Source: Abditibacteriota bacterium
GTDB lineage: Bacteria; Armatimonadota; UBA5829
Length of the DNA stretch: 5,954 nucleotides
Assembly: GCA_017959625.1 (NCBI GenBank)
Contig: JAGDAG010000032.1
Coordinates: 1-5,954, forward strand
Reading direction: 5' to 3'
In this document: positions 1-5,391 of the stretch, one piece after another
Numbering within the stretch: the stretch's first letter is position 1
Layout: every line of letters starts with the position of its first letter
Notes under the pieces: model-generated
The model's input: the letters and a program-made list of their open reading frames with translations, nothing else
Told to the model about the DNA's origin: nothing
Databases searched by the model: none
Made by a program: the position numbers and the translations under genes

Positions 1-59
1 AGCTTTTTGGGCGTGGCGTCCGCAAGACGGCACCTGCTGCCGTCGGGATGAACTATCAT
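1..59 (-). CDS. Possible start of an unidentified gene, truncated by the window edge
   Basis: An ATG at 59-57 on the minus strand opens a frame without stops to the window edge, reading MIVHPDGSRCRLADATPKK. A GGAG Shine-Dalgarno (67-70) lies 7 nt upstream of it, the same quality of signal as at the certain genes here. The 5' side has an AT-rich stretch with a TATAGT box (116-121) that could be its -10. Nineteen residues are too few to assign a family, and I do not recognise the protein. It would lie downstream of the beta-helix operon on the same strand, separated from it by the hairpin at 175-201. The frame could be chance; the ribosome-binding site is the main argument for it. Confidence 0.38.
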   Translation of the reverse strand, partial: MIVHPDGSRCRLADATPKK

Positions 60-66
60 AAAAAAA

Positions 67-70
67 CTCC
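67..70 (-). promoter_or_regulatory. Ribosome binding site for the partial gene at the left edge
   Basis: GGAG on the minus strand, 7 nt before the ATG at 59. It is what makes this short frame credible as a gene start. Confidence 0.4.
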
Positions 71-76
71 GGTGGG

Positions 77-93
77 GGCGGCTTGACGCCGCC
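77..93. repeat. GC-rich hairpin, near-copy of the hairpin at 179-197
   Basis: A 6-bp perfect stem GGCGGC/GCCGCC with a 5-nt loop TTGAC. It is not followed by a T run on either strand, so it is not an obvious terminator. On the minus strand it would sit in the 5' leader of the partial gene, just ahead of the GGAG. The core is almost the same as the hairpin at 179-197, whose loop is TTTAC. Confidence 0.5.
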
Positions 94-115
94 GAATGGT
101 AACTAAATATATATT

Positions 116-121
116 ACTATA
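116..121 (-). promoter_or_regulatory. Candidate -10 box (TATAGT) in an AT-rich spacer
   Basis: TATAGT on the minus strand inside the AT-rich stretch 101-124, the only such stretch in the left intergenic region. No convincing -35 is seen at 16-18 nt. If functional it would drive the gene starting at 59, with a leader of about 50 nt that contains the hairpin at 77-93. Confidence 0.25.
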
Positions 122-174
122 AAACGCCTTGTTTTTGCAAGTTTTCCGGTCACGCCGGCCTTTGCCGGCGGCCG

Positions 175-201
175 AAAAGGGCGGCTTTACGCCGCCCTTT
201 T
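175..201 (-). terminator. Probable terminator of the HIT/beta-helix operon
   Basis: A perfect 11-bp inverted repeat (AAAAGGGCGGC/GCCGCCCTTTT) with a 5-nt loop starts 15 nt beyond the stop codon of the last beta-helix gene. Read on the minus strand, the stem ends in TTTT and then CGG, so the U tract is short. The symmetry means it could also work on the plus strand. A second GC-rich stem (153-159 with 164-170, loop CTTT) follows further downstream. Confidence 0.65.
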
Positions 202-215
202 GCAAAGGATATCCT

Positions 216-1514
216 TTACAGCCTCTCCGTGGCGTTGCCTTCCACCAGCTTGTTTTCGGTGTCCGAAAGGTCTTCTACCGGCGGGGTGTTCCCCGTCTGC
301 TGGAACACGTTGTCCGTTACGTAAAAATACCGGGCGCCTTTTGCTATCTCCACGGCGGGAAAGCCCTTCATGCCTCCCAGAAGACAGTCCTTCACCCACA
401 CCCGTTCCGCCTTCGGCCCCAGGCGCACCGCGGGGGCGGCCTGCTGGATGACGCAGTCGGAGATGGTGAGCTTGTTGGTATAAAAGCTTGGCCAGTATTT
501 TCCCGAATAATCGTATTCTATGCCGGTATAGGGCTGCGCGAAGCCCCGCACCTGGGTGTCTTTTATGACTGCGTTGAAGCCCAGGGCCTCCGGCCGCACT
601 ATTATGCCTGTGCCGCCGGCGTTCACCAGCACGTTGCACCCCAGCACCGTAAAGCCCAGCACTCCCCGGAAGTCAAAGCCGAAATCCACCGCCTCTATCC
701 AGCAGTTCGTAAAGGTGTAGCCCAGGCTTATGACGGCGGAGGTGTCTCCCGGGACGGCGGTGAGGTTCTGGCGGAAAAAGCCCCTGGCCGCGATCACGAA
801 GCAGGAATTGAAGGTGCCTCCGTCCTGCCTGCCGAACTCAAAGGCGATCAGGTTGTGGGACGAATAGCTCGCGCCTTCGCAGCGCCCGATGCGGGAAGGG
901 AAGAAATGGACGTTCTCGAACCTGTTCACGTCCAGGGCCCCGGTCATGCTGAAGCCTCTGTGGTGGCAGAAGCCGTTTATGTTGGAAAACAGGCACTGCC
1001 CGGCGTTGCTTCCCCGGGGCCGGCTGCTGCTGACGCCGATCCAGGCTCCGTCTATGTTGACGTATTCCAGGTTCACGTTGCACCCCCGGATCTCAAAGCA
1101 GGTGTCGTGGAGGTCGGGCTTGTTCATTTTTTCCGGGGAAAGGGTGGCGGGGTAATACACCGCGACTCCCTTTACGCCGCTGTAGGAGGCCAGGGTGAAG
1201 GCCGCCCCTTGTTTGTGTTTCACGTGAAAGGTGGAGGACGTGTTTTCCCAGGAAGCCCCTTCTCCTTCAAGCACCGTCCGTTGGGGCACGGCTACGGTTT
1301 TTTCCAGGACCATCACCCCCGCCGGCAGTTTCACCACTCCGCCGCCCTCGGGCAGGCTGTCTATGGCTTTTTGCAGGGCTGCGGCGCAGGGCGCCGTTCC
1401 GTCTGCCGTCACTCCGAAATCGGCTGCCCTCACTTCTGCGGCGGGGCTTGCGGCGGAGGCGTAGAGCGCCGCGGATAAAAGAACGGCAAAAAGGCACGCT
1501 ATGGCTTTTTTCAT
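216..1514 (-). CDS. Exported right-handed beta-helix protein, pectate-lyase-superfamily type (paralogue 1)
   Basis: 432 residues. The N-terminus (MKK, hydrophobic about 4-18, then ASA-AS or a nearby site) is a Sec signal peptide with no clear lipobox. The mature protein opens with DFGVTADGTAP (32-42) and ALQKAIDS, the signature of the Pectate_lyase_3/GH28-related N-terminus, and continues with short N/G-rich strands typical of a parallel beta-helix. Strongly conserved with its two neighbours are CHHRGF (183-188), NRFENVHFFPS (197-207), EFGRQDG (226-232) and FFRQN (246-250). The usual GH28 polygalacturonase motifs (NTD, DD, GHG, RIK) are not visible, so substrate and even catalysis are unproven; it may bind or cleave a polysaccharide in the periplasm, at the surface or outside the cell. 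The start is fixed by an AGGAGGA 9 nt upstream, inside the preceding gene, and the ATG overlaps that gene's TGA. It is the last gene of the operon. Confidence 0.88.
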   Translation of the reverse strand: MKKAIACLFAVLLSAALYASAASPAAEVRAADFGVTADGTAPCAAALQKAIDSLPEGGGVVKLPAGVMVLEKTVAVPQRTVLEGEGASWENTSSTFHVKHKQGAAFTLASYSGVKGVAVYYPATLSPEKMNKPDLHDTCFEIRGCNVNLEYVNIDGAWIGVSSSRPRGSNAGQCLFSNINGFCHHRGFSMTGALDVNRFENVHFFPSRIGRCEGASYSSHNLIAFEFGRQDGGTFNSCFVIAARGFFRQNLTAVPGDTSAVISLGYTFTNCWIEAVDFGFDFRGVLGFTVLGCNVLVNAGGTGIIVRPEALGFNAVIKDTQVRGFAQPYTGIEYDYSGKYWPSFYTNKLTISDCVIQQAAPAVRLGPKAERVWVKDCLLGGMKGFPAVEIAKGARYFYVTDNVFQQTGNTPPVEDLSDTENKLVEGNATERL

Positions 1515-2839
1515 GGTTTTTTATCCTCCTTTTCCGTCAGGTCTTCCGTAAGGTTGTTTTTGATGACGTTTTCCGGCGCCGCTTTTGACCTGTCGTCAAA
1601 GACACGCATGTCTTTGTTTTCCAGCTGGAATATGTTTTGGGAGATATTATAAAAATACGCTTCCTTTGCTATATCCACCGCCGGGCTTCCGGAAAGCAGG
1701 CAGCCGCTTATCCACACTCTCGCGGCGTTGTTCCCCAGCCTTATAGCCGGGGCAGCCCTCTGGATGATGCAGTCGGACACCGTGAGCTTGTTGAGGGCGT
1801 TGGGGGCCCACCATTTGTATTCCATGTCAAAATCTATGCCCGTGAAGGTCTTGCCGCCGTAGCCCCTTATCTGGGTGGAGTTCACCACGGCGTTGTAGGC
1901 CAGGCATTCGGCCTTTATCTTTATCCCGGTGCCGCCGTCCTTTACCAGTATGTTGGAGCCCTTTATGGTGAAGCCGCAGACCCCGGCGAAATCGAAGCCC
2001 GTGTCCACGTTTTCTATCCAGCAGTTCATAAAGCTGTAGCCCAGGGACTGGCTCCATTTGCCGTCGTAGCCGTTGTCCCGGTTCTGCCTGAAAAAGGCCT
2101 TGCCCCTTATTACAAAGCACGAATTCATCATACAGCCGTCCTGCCTGCCGAATTCAAAGCCTATTAGGTTTTCCGCCGAATAGCGTCCGTAGCCCCCGTT
2201 CTGGCTGGGGAAGAAATGGATGTTTTCGAACCGGTTGATGTCCGCCGCTCCCGTGAGATAAAAGCCCCTGTGGTGGCAGAAGGCGTTTATGTTGGCAAAA
2301 TAGCACTGCCCCGCGTTGGTCCCCTTTTCGGGGACGGAGCAGAACGTCCAGGCGCCGTCAACGTTGATATATTCCAGGCTGTTGTTGCAGCCTATGAGCA
2401 TGACGCAGGGAGGATACTTGTCGGGCTTTTCCATTTTTTCGGCGGTAAGGTTGTCCGGATAATACATGCAGACCCCCCTCACGGCGCAGTAGGAAAGCAG
2501 GGAAAAGGCGGGGCCTTCCTTTTGCTTTATGACGAACACGGTGCCGGAGTTTTCCCAGCTTGCCCCCGCCCCCTGCAGTATCACCCTGTCCGGGACCGTG
2601 ACGGGCTTTTCCATAAGTATCTTTCCCGCGGGGAGCCGCACCACGCCCCCGGCGGCGTCTTTTGTATTCAGGGAGTCCATGGCTCTCTGCAGGGCTGCCG
2701 CCGAAGGAGTAGAGCCGTCGCCCTTCACCCCGAAATCGGAAGCGTTCACCTCGCCGGATGGCGCAAATTCCTTTACGGCGCCGGCAAAAAGGGCCGAAGA
2801 CAAGACTGCCAGGGCAAAAACACAAAACAGAGTTTTCAT
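1511..2839 (-). CDS. Exported right-handed beta-helix protein, pectate-lyase-superfamily type (paralogue 2)
   Basis: 442 residues. The signal peptide is about residues 1-20 (hydrophobic LFCVFALAVLSSALFAG), and the DFGVKGDGSTP signature (35-45) with ALQRAMDS follows. The shared motifs are CHHRGF (188-193), NRFENIHFFPS (202-212), EFGRQDG (229-235) and FFRQN (249-253). A later block (GFDF.GV.GFTI, GGTGI, TQIRG, about 281-326) is also shared by all three paralogues. The C-terminal tail is charged and lysine-rich (TEKEDKKP), unlike paralogue 1. No GH28 catalytic set is evident. The start is supported by AGGAGGA 6 nt upstream, within the end of paralogue 3, and by the 4-nt ATGA overlap with its stop. 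Its own TGA overlaps the ATG of paralogue 1 in the same way, implying translational coupling. The function is inferred from fold type only. Confidence 0.88.
   Translation of the reverse strand: MKTLFCVFALAVLSSALFAGAVKEFAPSGEVNASDFGVKGDGSTPSAAALQRAMDSLNTKDAAGGVVRLPAGKILMEKPVTVPDRVILQGAGASWENSGTVFVIKQKEGPAFSLLSYCAVRGVCMYYPDNLTAEKMEKPDKYPPCVMLIGCNNSLEYINVDGAWTFCSVPEKGTNAGQCYFANINAFCHHRGFYLTGAADINRFENIHFFPSQNGGYGRYSAENLIGFEFGRQDGCMMNSCFVIRGKAFFRQNRDNGYDGKWSQSLGYSFMNCWIENVDTGFDFAGVCGFTIKGSNILVKDGGTGIKIKAECLAYNAVVNSTQIRGYGGKTFTGIDFDMEYKWWAPNALNKLTVSDCIIQRAAPAIRLGNNAARVWISGCLLSGSPAVDIAKEAYFYNISQNIFQLENKDMRVFDDRSKAAPENVIKNNLTEDLTEKEDKKP
1524..1530 (-). promoter_or_regulatory. Ribosome binding site of paralogue 1, inside paralogue 2
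   Basis: AGGAGGA on the minus strand, 9 nt before the ATG at 1514. It lies in the coding end of the previous gene and confirms the overlapping start. Confidence 0.75.
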
Positions 2840-4203
2840 TTTTCTTCCTCCTGTTTCGGCTTTATGAGGGAAAGGTTTTCATAGGAGTTGTTTTTGATGA
2901 CGAGCCCTTTGATAAAGGGATAGGCCTTAAGAGGCTTCGGGCATTTGTCCGACTCTCTCTGGAACACGTTGTCCTTTATATACACGTATTCCGCCCCCTT
3001 TTCCGCCACTACCGCCGGCGACTTTTCCGTTCCGGACAAAAGACAGCCCTTCAGCCACACCCTCTGGGCGCGTTTCCCTATGCGGACGGCGGGGGACGCC
3101 CCCTGTATGACGCATTCCGACACGGTGAGCTTGTTGAGGACCGAGGGGCTCCAGTATTTGTATCTCATATCGTAATCTATGCCGCAGAACTCATTGTCTC
3201 CGCCGAAGCCCCGTATCTGGGTGGCGGAAACGACGCCGTTGTAGGCTATGGCCTCGGCCCGCAGGCGTATGCCCGTGCCCCCCTTGTTCACAAGTACGTT
3301 GCAGTCGGATATGGTAAAGCCGCACACTCCTTCTATATCGAAGCCCGTGTCCACCGCTTCTATCCAGCAGCCGTTGAAGCCGAAGCCCAGAGAGCTGTTG
3401 TAGGGAATGTTCGGTATGCCTATGTTGGAAGCGCTTCCCGGAGAATCGCCGAACTGGCGGAAAAAAGCCTTTCCCATAATAATAAAACAGTTGGTGAACA
3501 TGGCGCCGTCCTGCCTGCCGAATTCAAAGCCTATAAGGTCGTGGGCAAACCAGGCGTCGGGCTCCGTGTACTGGTTGGAGCGGGAAGGGAACAGATGGAT
3601 ATTTTCGAACCGGTTGATGTCCGCCGCCCCCGAGATGTAAAAGCCCCGGTGGTGGCAGAAGCCGTTGATGTTGGAAAACAGGCACTGCCCCGCGTTGGCT
3701 CCCTCCTTCGGGGTGGCCGCGCCGATCCAGGCCCCGTCAAAATTGACGTATTCCAGGGTCACGTTGCAGCCCGTCAGCAGAAAAGCCGGACCGTAACGGT
3801 CGGGCTTTTTCATTTTTTCGTCGGAAAGGTTGTCCGGGTATTCCACCGAGACCCCTTTCACTCCGCAGTAGGAGGCAAGAGAAAAGGCGGGGCCTTCCCT
3901 GTGCTTTACCATAAAGGCGGAAACCGTGTTCTCCCAGCCCTCTCCCGCTCCCGCGAGCAGGACGTTCTCCTTTACGTAAACGGTTTTGTCCAGGACCATT
4001 TTCCCCGCGGGGAGCCGCACCGCGCCTCCGGCGCCGCCGGGACAGCTGTCTATGGCCTTCTGCAGGGCGTCGGAGACGGGAGTCTTTCCGTCTGCGACCA
4101 CTCCGAAATCGGCTGCCTTCACCGAGACGGAGGGCTCCATAGGATTGGCAAATAATGCCGCCGCCGCAAAAAACAGCAGGGCGGCAACGAGCGTTTTTTT
4201 CAT
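2836..4203 (-). CDS. Exported right-handed beta-helix protein, pectate-lyase-superfamily type (paralogue 3)
   Basis: 455 residues, the longest of the three and the first transcribed. The signal peptide is MKKTLVAALLFFAAAALFA (about 1-19), followed by DFGVVADGKTP (32-42) and ALQKAIDS. Shared motifs are CHHRGF (183-188), NRFENIHLFPS (197-207), EFGRQDG (227-233) and FFRQ (247-250). The extra length comes mainly from an insertion after FFRQ (about 251-270, rich in G, S, N, P) and a charged C-terminal tail (KPKQEEEK). In the 38 residues from NAGQC to FPS, it matches paralogue 1 at 31 positions. The gene starts only 4 nt after the HIT gene's stop. The upstream sequence has just a weak GAGA-like Shine-Dalgarno, unlike paralogues 1 and 2, so it may rely on ribosomes that have just finished the HIT gene. 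The ligand or substrate is not readable. Confidence 0.87.
   Translation of the reverse strand: MKKTLVAALLFFAAAALFANPMEPSVSVKAADFGVVADGKTPVSDALQKAIDSCPGGAGGAVRLPAGKMVLDKTVYVKENVLLAGAGEGWENTVSAFMVKHREGPAFSLASYCGVKGVSVEYPDNLSDEKMKKPDRYGPAFLLTGCNVTLEYVNFDGAWIGAATPKEGANAGQCLFSNINGFCHHRGFYISGAADINRFENIHLFPSRSNQYTEPDAWFAHDLIGFEFGRQDGAMFTNCFIIMGKAFFRQFGDSPGSASNIGIPNIPYNSSLGFGFNGCWIEAVDTGFDIEGVCGFTISDCNVLVNKGGTGIRLRAEAIAYNGVVSATQIRGFGGDNEFCGIDYDMRYKYWSPSVLNKLTVSECVIQGASPAVRIGKRAQRVWLKGCLLSGTEKSPAVVAEKGAEYVYIKDNVFQRESDKCPKPLKAYPFIKGLVIKNNSYENLSLIKPKQEEEK
2846..2852 (-). promoter_or_regulatory. Ribosome binding site of paralogue 2, inside paralogue 3
   Basis: AGGAGGA on the minus strand, 6 nt before the ATG at 2839. 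It lies in the charged C-terminal codons of the previous gene and confirms the overlapping start. Confidence 0.75.
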
Positions 4204-4207
4204 ATCT

Positions 4208-4543
4208 CTATATGGGTCCCCAGCAGATCTTTTCGCCTCCGATGAGGTGCAGATGCAGATGCATAACAGTCTGCCCGCCGTCTTCGCGGCAGTTGATCAT
4301 CAGGCGGTAGCCGCTTTCCGATATGCCCTCCCTTTTTGCCAGCTTTCTGGCAGTCAAGAGCATATGGCCGAGAAGAGCGCCGTCTTCGCATTCGTCTATG
4401 CAGGGTATATGCTCCTTGGGCACTATGAGTATATGCACCTTTGCCATTGGCTTCACGTCCCGGAAGGCCGCCACCTTTTCGTCTTCATAGATCAGCGCGC
4501 CCAGCTCGCCCCGGGCTATCTTGCAGAAAATACAATCGGACAT
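4208..4543 (-). CDS. HIT-family (HINT-like) nucleotide-binding protein
   Basis: 111 residues, the usual size for bacterial HINT proteins, which are cytoplasmic nucleotide-binding hydrolases acting on purine nucleoside phosphoramidates and related nucleotides. The N-terminus CIFCKIARGE with the CxxC pair (C4, C7) is typical of the family. The central KVHILIVPKEHI (35-46) is the usual core strand, and the C-terminal part has the histidine triad H95-L-H97-L-H99 followed by LIGG. All active-site histidines are present, so it should be functional. The start is supported by GAGGAGA at 4549-4555, 5 nt upstream. It is the first gene of the minus-strand group and is followed after 4 nt by a beta-helix gene, so it probably shares their transcript. 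No functional link between a cytoplasmic HIT protein and exported beta-helix proteins is known to me. Confidence 0.95.
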   Translation of the reverse strand: MSDCIFCKIARGELGALIYEDEKVAAFRDVKPMAKVHILIVPKEHIPCIDECEDGALLGHMLLTARKLAKREGISESGYRLMINCREDGGQTVMHLHLHLIGGEKICWGPI

Positions 4544-4548
4544 TGCCG

Positions 4549-4555
4549 TCTCCTC
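4549..4555 (-). promoter_or_regulatory. Ribosome binding site of the HIT gene
   Basis: GAGGAGA on the minus strand, 5 nt before the ATG at 4543. Confidence 0.7.
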
Positions 4556-4593
4556 ATAAAAAAAATTGTGTTCTCCCGAAAGGATACGCTTAT

Positions 4594-4599
4594 ATTATA
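4594..4599 (-). promoter_or_regulatory. Candidate -10 box for the HIT/beta-helix operon
   Basis: TATAAT on the minus strand about 50 nt upstream of the HIT start, in the only AT-rich stretch of this divergent intergenic region. No good -35 is seen at 16-18 nt. The box is part of the palindrome ATTATAAT, so it also reads TATAAT on the plus strand (4596-4601), and its direction cannot be settled from sequence. Confidence 0.45.
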
Positions 4600-4610
4600 A
4601 TACAATTTCG

Positions 4611-4649
4611 GGCAAAACCGATAGTATTTGCCGGAAGCCCGGTTTTGCC
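4611..4649. repeat. 10-bp inverted repeat overlapping the terminator stem
   Basis: GGCAAAACCG (4611-4620) and CGGTTTTGCC (4640-4649) are perfect inverted copies separated by 19 nt. The last three bases of the right arm are also the first three of the terminator stem at 4647-4666, so on a plus-strand RNA the two hairpins cannot both form. The intervening loop can itself form a small CCGG/CCGG stem (4631-4642). Confidence 0.6.
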
Positions 4650-4673
4650 GCCTGTCCTTCGGCGGCTTTTTTT
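4647..4673 (+). terminator. Intrinsic terminator just upstream of the first DUF805 promoter
   Basis: A stem GCCGCC (4647-4652) and GGCGGC (4661-4666) with an 8-nt loop, followed by seven T. It points along the plus strand but has no plus-strand gene before it in the window. It would stop any transcript entering from the divergent spacer. Unit 2 lacks the second arm and the T run. Confidence 0.65.
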
Positions 4674-4680
4674 GGAATTA

Positions 4681-4689
4681 TGCTATAAT
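4681..4689 (+). promoter_or_regulatory. Extended -10 promoter of DUF805 copy 1
   Basis: TGCTATAAT is a perfect TGn extended -10 plus consensus TATAAT, 49 nt before the ATG at 4739. No good -35 is seen, which extended -10 promoters tolerate. The same nine bases occur at the same distance from the start in copy 2, which supports function. Confidence 0.75.
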
Positions 4690-4727
4690 AGTAGTGGAGC
4701 ATATCTTTCGAACGAATATCAGAAAGC

Positions 4728-4731
4728 GAGG
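4728..4731 (+). promoter_or_regulatory. Ribosome binding site of DUF805 copy 1
   Basis: GAGG 7 nt before the ATG at 4739. It selects this start over an in-frame ATG at 4628, which would add 37 residues and lies upstream of the promoter. Confidence 0.75.
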
Positions 4732-4738
4732 AAAAACA

Positions 4739-5170
4739 ATGAGTTTTGCAAGCGAATGCGTTTCCAATTTTACGGAAATAATCACCAAAAAATACTGCCT
4801 GTTCTCGGGCAGGGCGCGCCGGCGGGAATACTGGATGTTCGTGCTGGCCAACTTTGTCATCGGCGTGATAGCGTCTGTTATCGACAACGTGTTCGGCCTG
4901 GAGATCGAAAACGGCGCCAACGATATCGAGATACTGAGCACCATTGTAAGCCTGGCGCTGCTTTTGCCCAGCCTGGGGCTCACCGTGCGCAGGCTCCACG
5001 ACATCGGCCGCGACTGGTACTGGATATTCATAGCGCTCATCCCCATCGCCGGGCCCATATGGCTGCTGGTGCTGGAGTGCAGGGAAGGCGACAGGTTCGA
5101 CAACGCGTTCGGCCCCGACCCGAAGGCCGGGCCCGTGTTCGTCCCCGGAGACAACCGTCCCGTAGTTTGA
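4739..5170 (+). CDS. DUF805 family small membrane protein, copy 1
   Basis: 143 residues with the hallmarks of DUF805: FSGRARRREYW (22-32) before the first membrane segment (about 33-52), a second segment (about 65-81), the conserved VRRLHDIGRDWYW (83-95), and a third segment with IPIAGPIWLLVL (101-112), ending in a soluble tail with NAFGPDP (122-128). The arginine-rich stretches flanking the segments suggest an inner-membrane protein. DUF805 proteins are widespread in bacteria and their molecular role is not established. The start is chosen by the GAGG site, by the extended -10 promoter 49 nt upstream, and by the N-terminal identity with copy 2. About 105 of 144 aligned positions match copy 2, with differences concentrated in the first membrane segment and the following loop (34-61). 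It is divergent from the HIT operon. Confidence 0.93.
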   Translation: MSFASECVSNFTEIITKKYCLFSGRARRREYWMFVLANFVIGVIASVIDNVFGLEIENGANDIEILSTIVSLALLLPSLGLTVRRLHDIGRDWYWIFIALIPIAGPIWLLVLECREGDRFDNAFGPDPKAGPVFVPGDNRPVV

Positions 5171-5182
5171 GGGGTATCTGTT

Positions 5183-5202
5183 CCGGCGCAGGCAGGGTTT
5201 TT
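5183..5202 (+). terminator. Degraded terminator after DUF805 copy 1
   Basis: This is the counterpart of the clean terminator of copy 2. The left arm TTCCGGC is kept, but the right arm has changed to GGCAGG, leaving a short stem with a mismatch, then GTTTTT. A longer pairing of CCGGCG (5183-5188) with CGCCGG (5211-5216) is possible but is not followed by a T run. Termination here is probably leaky. Confidence 0.4.
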
Positions 5203-5222
5203 GCCCGGGCCGCCGGTTTGAA

Positions 5223-5252
5223 TTCCGGCCCCGTTTATGATACCATTATAGT
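5223..5252 (+). promoter_or_regulatory. Weak promoter-like AT box between the two DUF805 genes
   Basis: TTCCGG (5223-5228), an 18-nt gap and TATAGT (5247-5252). It corresponds in position to the better TTGGCC-17-TATAAT after copy 2. The reverse strand also reads TATAAT-like in this box, so its direction is uncertain. Confidence 0.25.
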
Positions 5253-5333
5253 ATAGCGTAAACGGAGCCGAAAGGCGGCGGATCTGCGCAGAAGTGCGCC
5301 GGAAGCCCGGTTTTTGCCCCAAGCCCTTCGGGA

Positions 5334-5342
5334 TGCTATAAT
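5334..5342 (+). promoter_or_regulatory. Extended -10 promoter of DUF805 copy 2
   Basis: TGCTATAAT, identical in sequence and distance to the start as in copy 1, 49 nt before the ATG at 5392. The second gene can therefore be transcribed independently of the first. Confidence 0.75.
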
Positions 5343-5380
5343 ATCAGCGGGACATATCTCCCGAACGAACATCAGAAAGC

Positions 5381-5384
5381 GAGG
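5381..5384 (+). promoter_or_regulatory. Ribosome binding site of DUF805 copy 2
   Basis: GAGG 7 nt before the ATG at 5392, within a leader almost identical to copy 1. It selects this start over the in-frame ATG at 5314, which lies upstream of the -10 box. Confidence 0.75.
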
Positions 5385-5391
5385 AAAAACA

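Larger units (their letters stand above)
4631..5260 (+). repeat. Tandem duplication unit 1 (DUF805 gene plus flanks)
   Basis: The unit runs from CCGGAAGCCCGG through promoter, leader, DUF805 gene and downstream terminator region to an AT-rich box ending TATAGCGTA. The same order recurs at 5299-5921. The promoter -10 and the start codon are both displaced by exactly 653 bp between units. The spacing changes to 668 bp at the upstream element and about 661 bp at the downstream box because of small indels. Confidence 0.8.

Noticed and set aside
1..86. Plus-strand frame open from position 3 to a TGA at about 84-86
   Set aside because: No start or family signal is visible; the minus-strand reading from the GGAG-preceded ATG at 59 is better supported.
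129..4155. Long plus-strand open frames (for example 129-1478, 1637-2167, 2216-2884, 2758-4155) opposite the beta-helix genes
   Set aside because: They are antisense to three well-supported genes, show low-complexity V/G/A/H/R-rich composition with no family features, and recur at matching positions because the sense genes are paralogues.
4705..4726. Leader hairpin CTTTC/GAAAG in DUF805 copy 1
   Set aside because: In copy 2 the left arm is CTCCC, so the pairing is not kept although the rest of the leader is.
4628..4738. N-terminal extension of DUF805 copy 1 starting at 4628 (and the equivalent at 5314 for copy 2)
   Set aside because: The extra residues would be encoded upstream of and through the -10 box, no Shine-Dalgarno precedes these ATGs, and the extensions are poorly conserved until the shared leader.
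4601..5260. CRISPR array or insertion sequence as the explanation of the tandem repeat
   Set aside because: The repeat is a two-copy gene-sized duplication without short regular repeats and spacers, transposase, terminal inverted repeats or target-site duplications.
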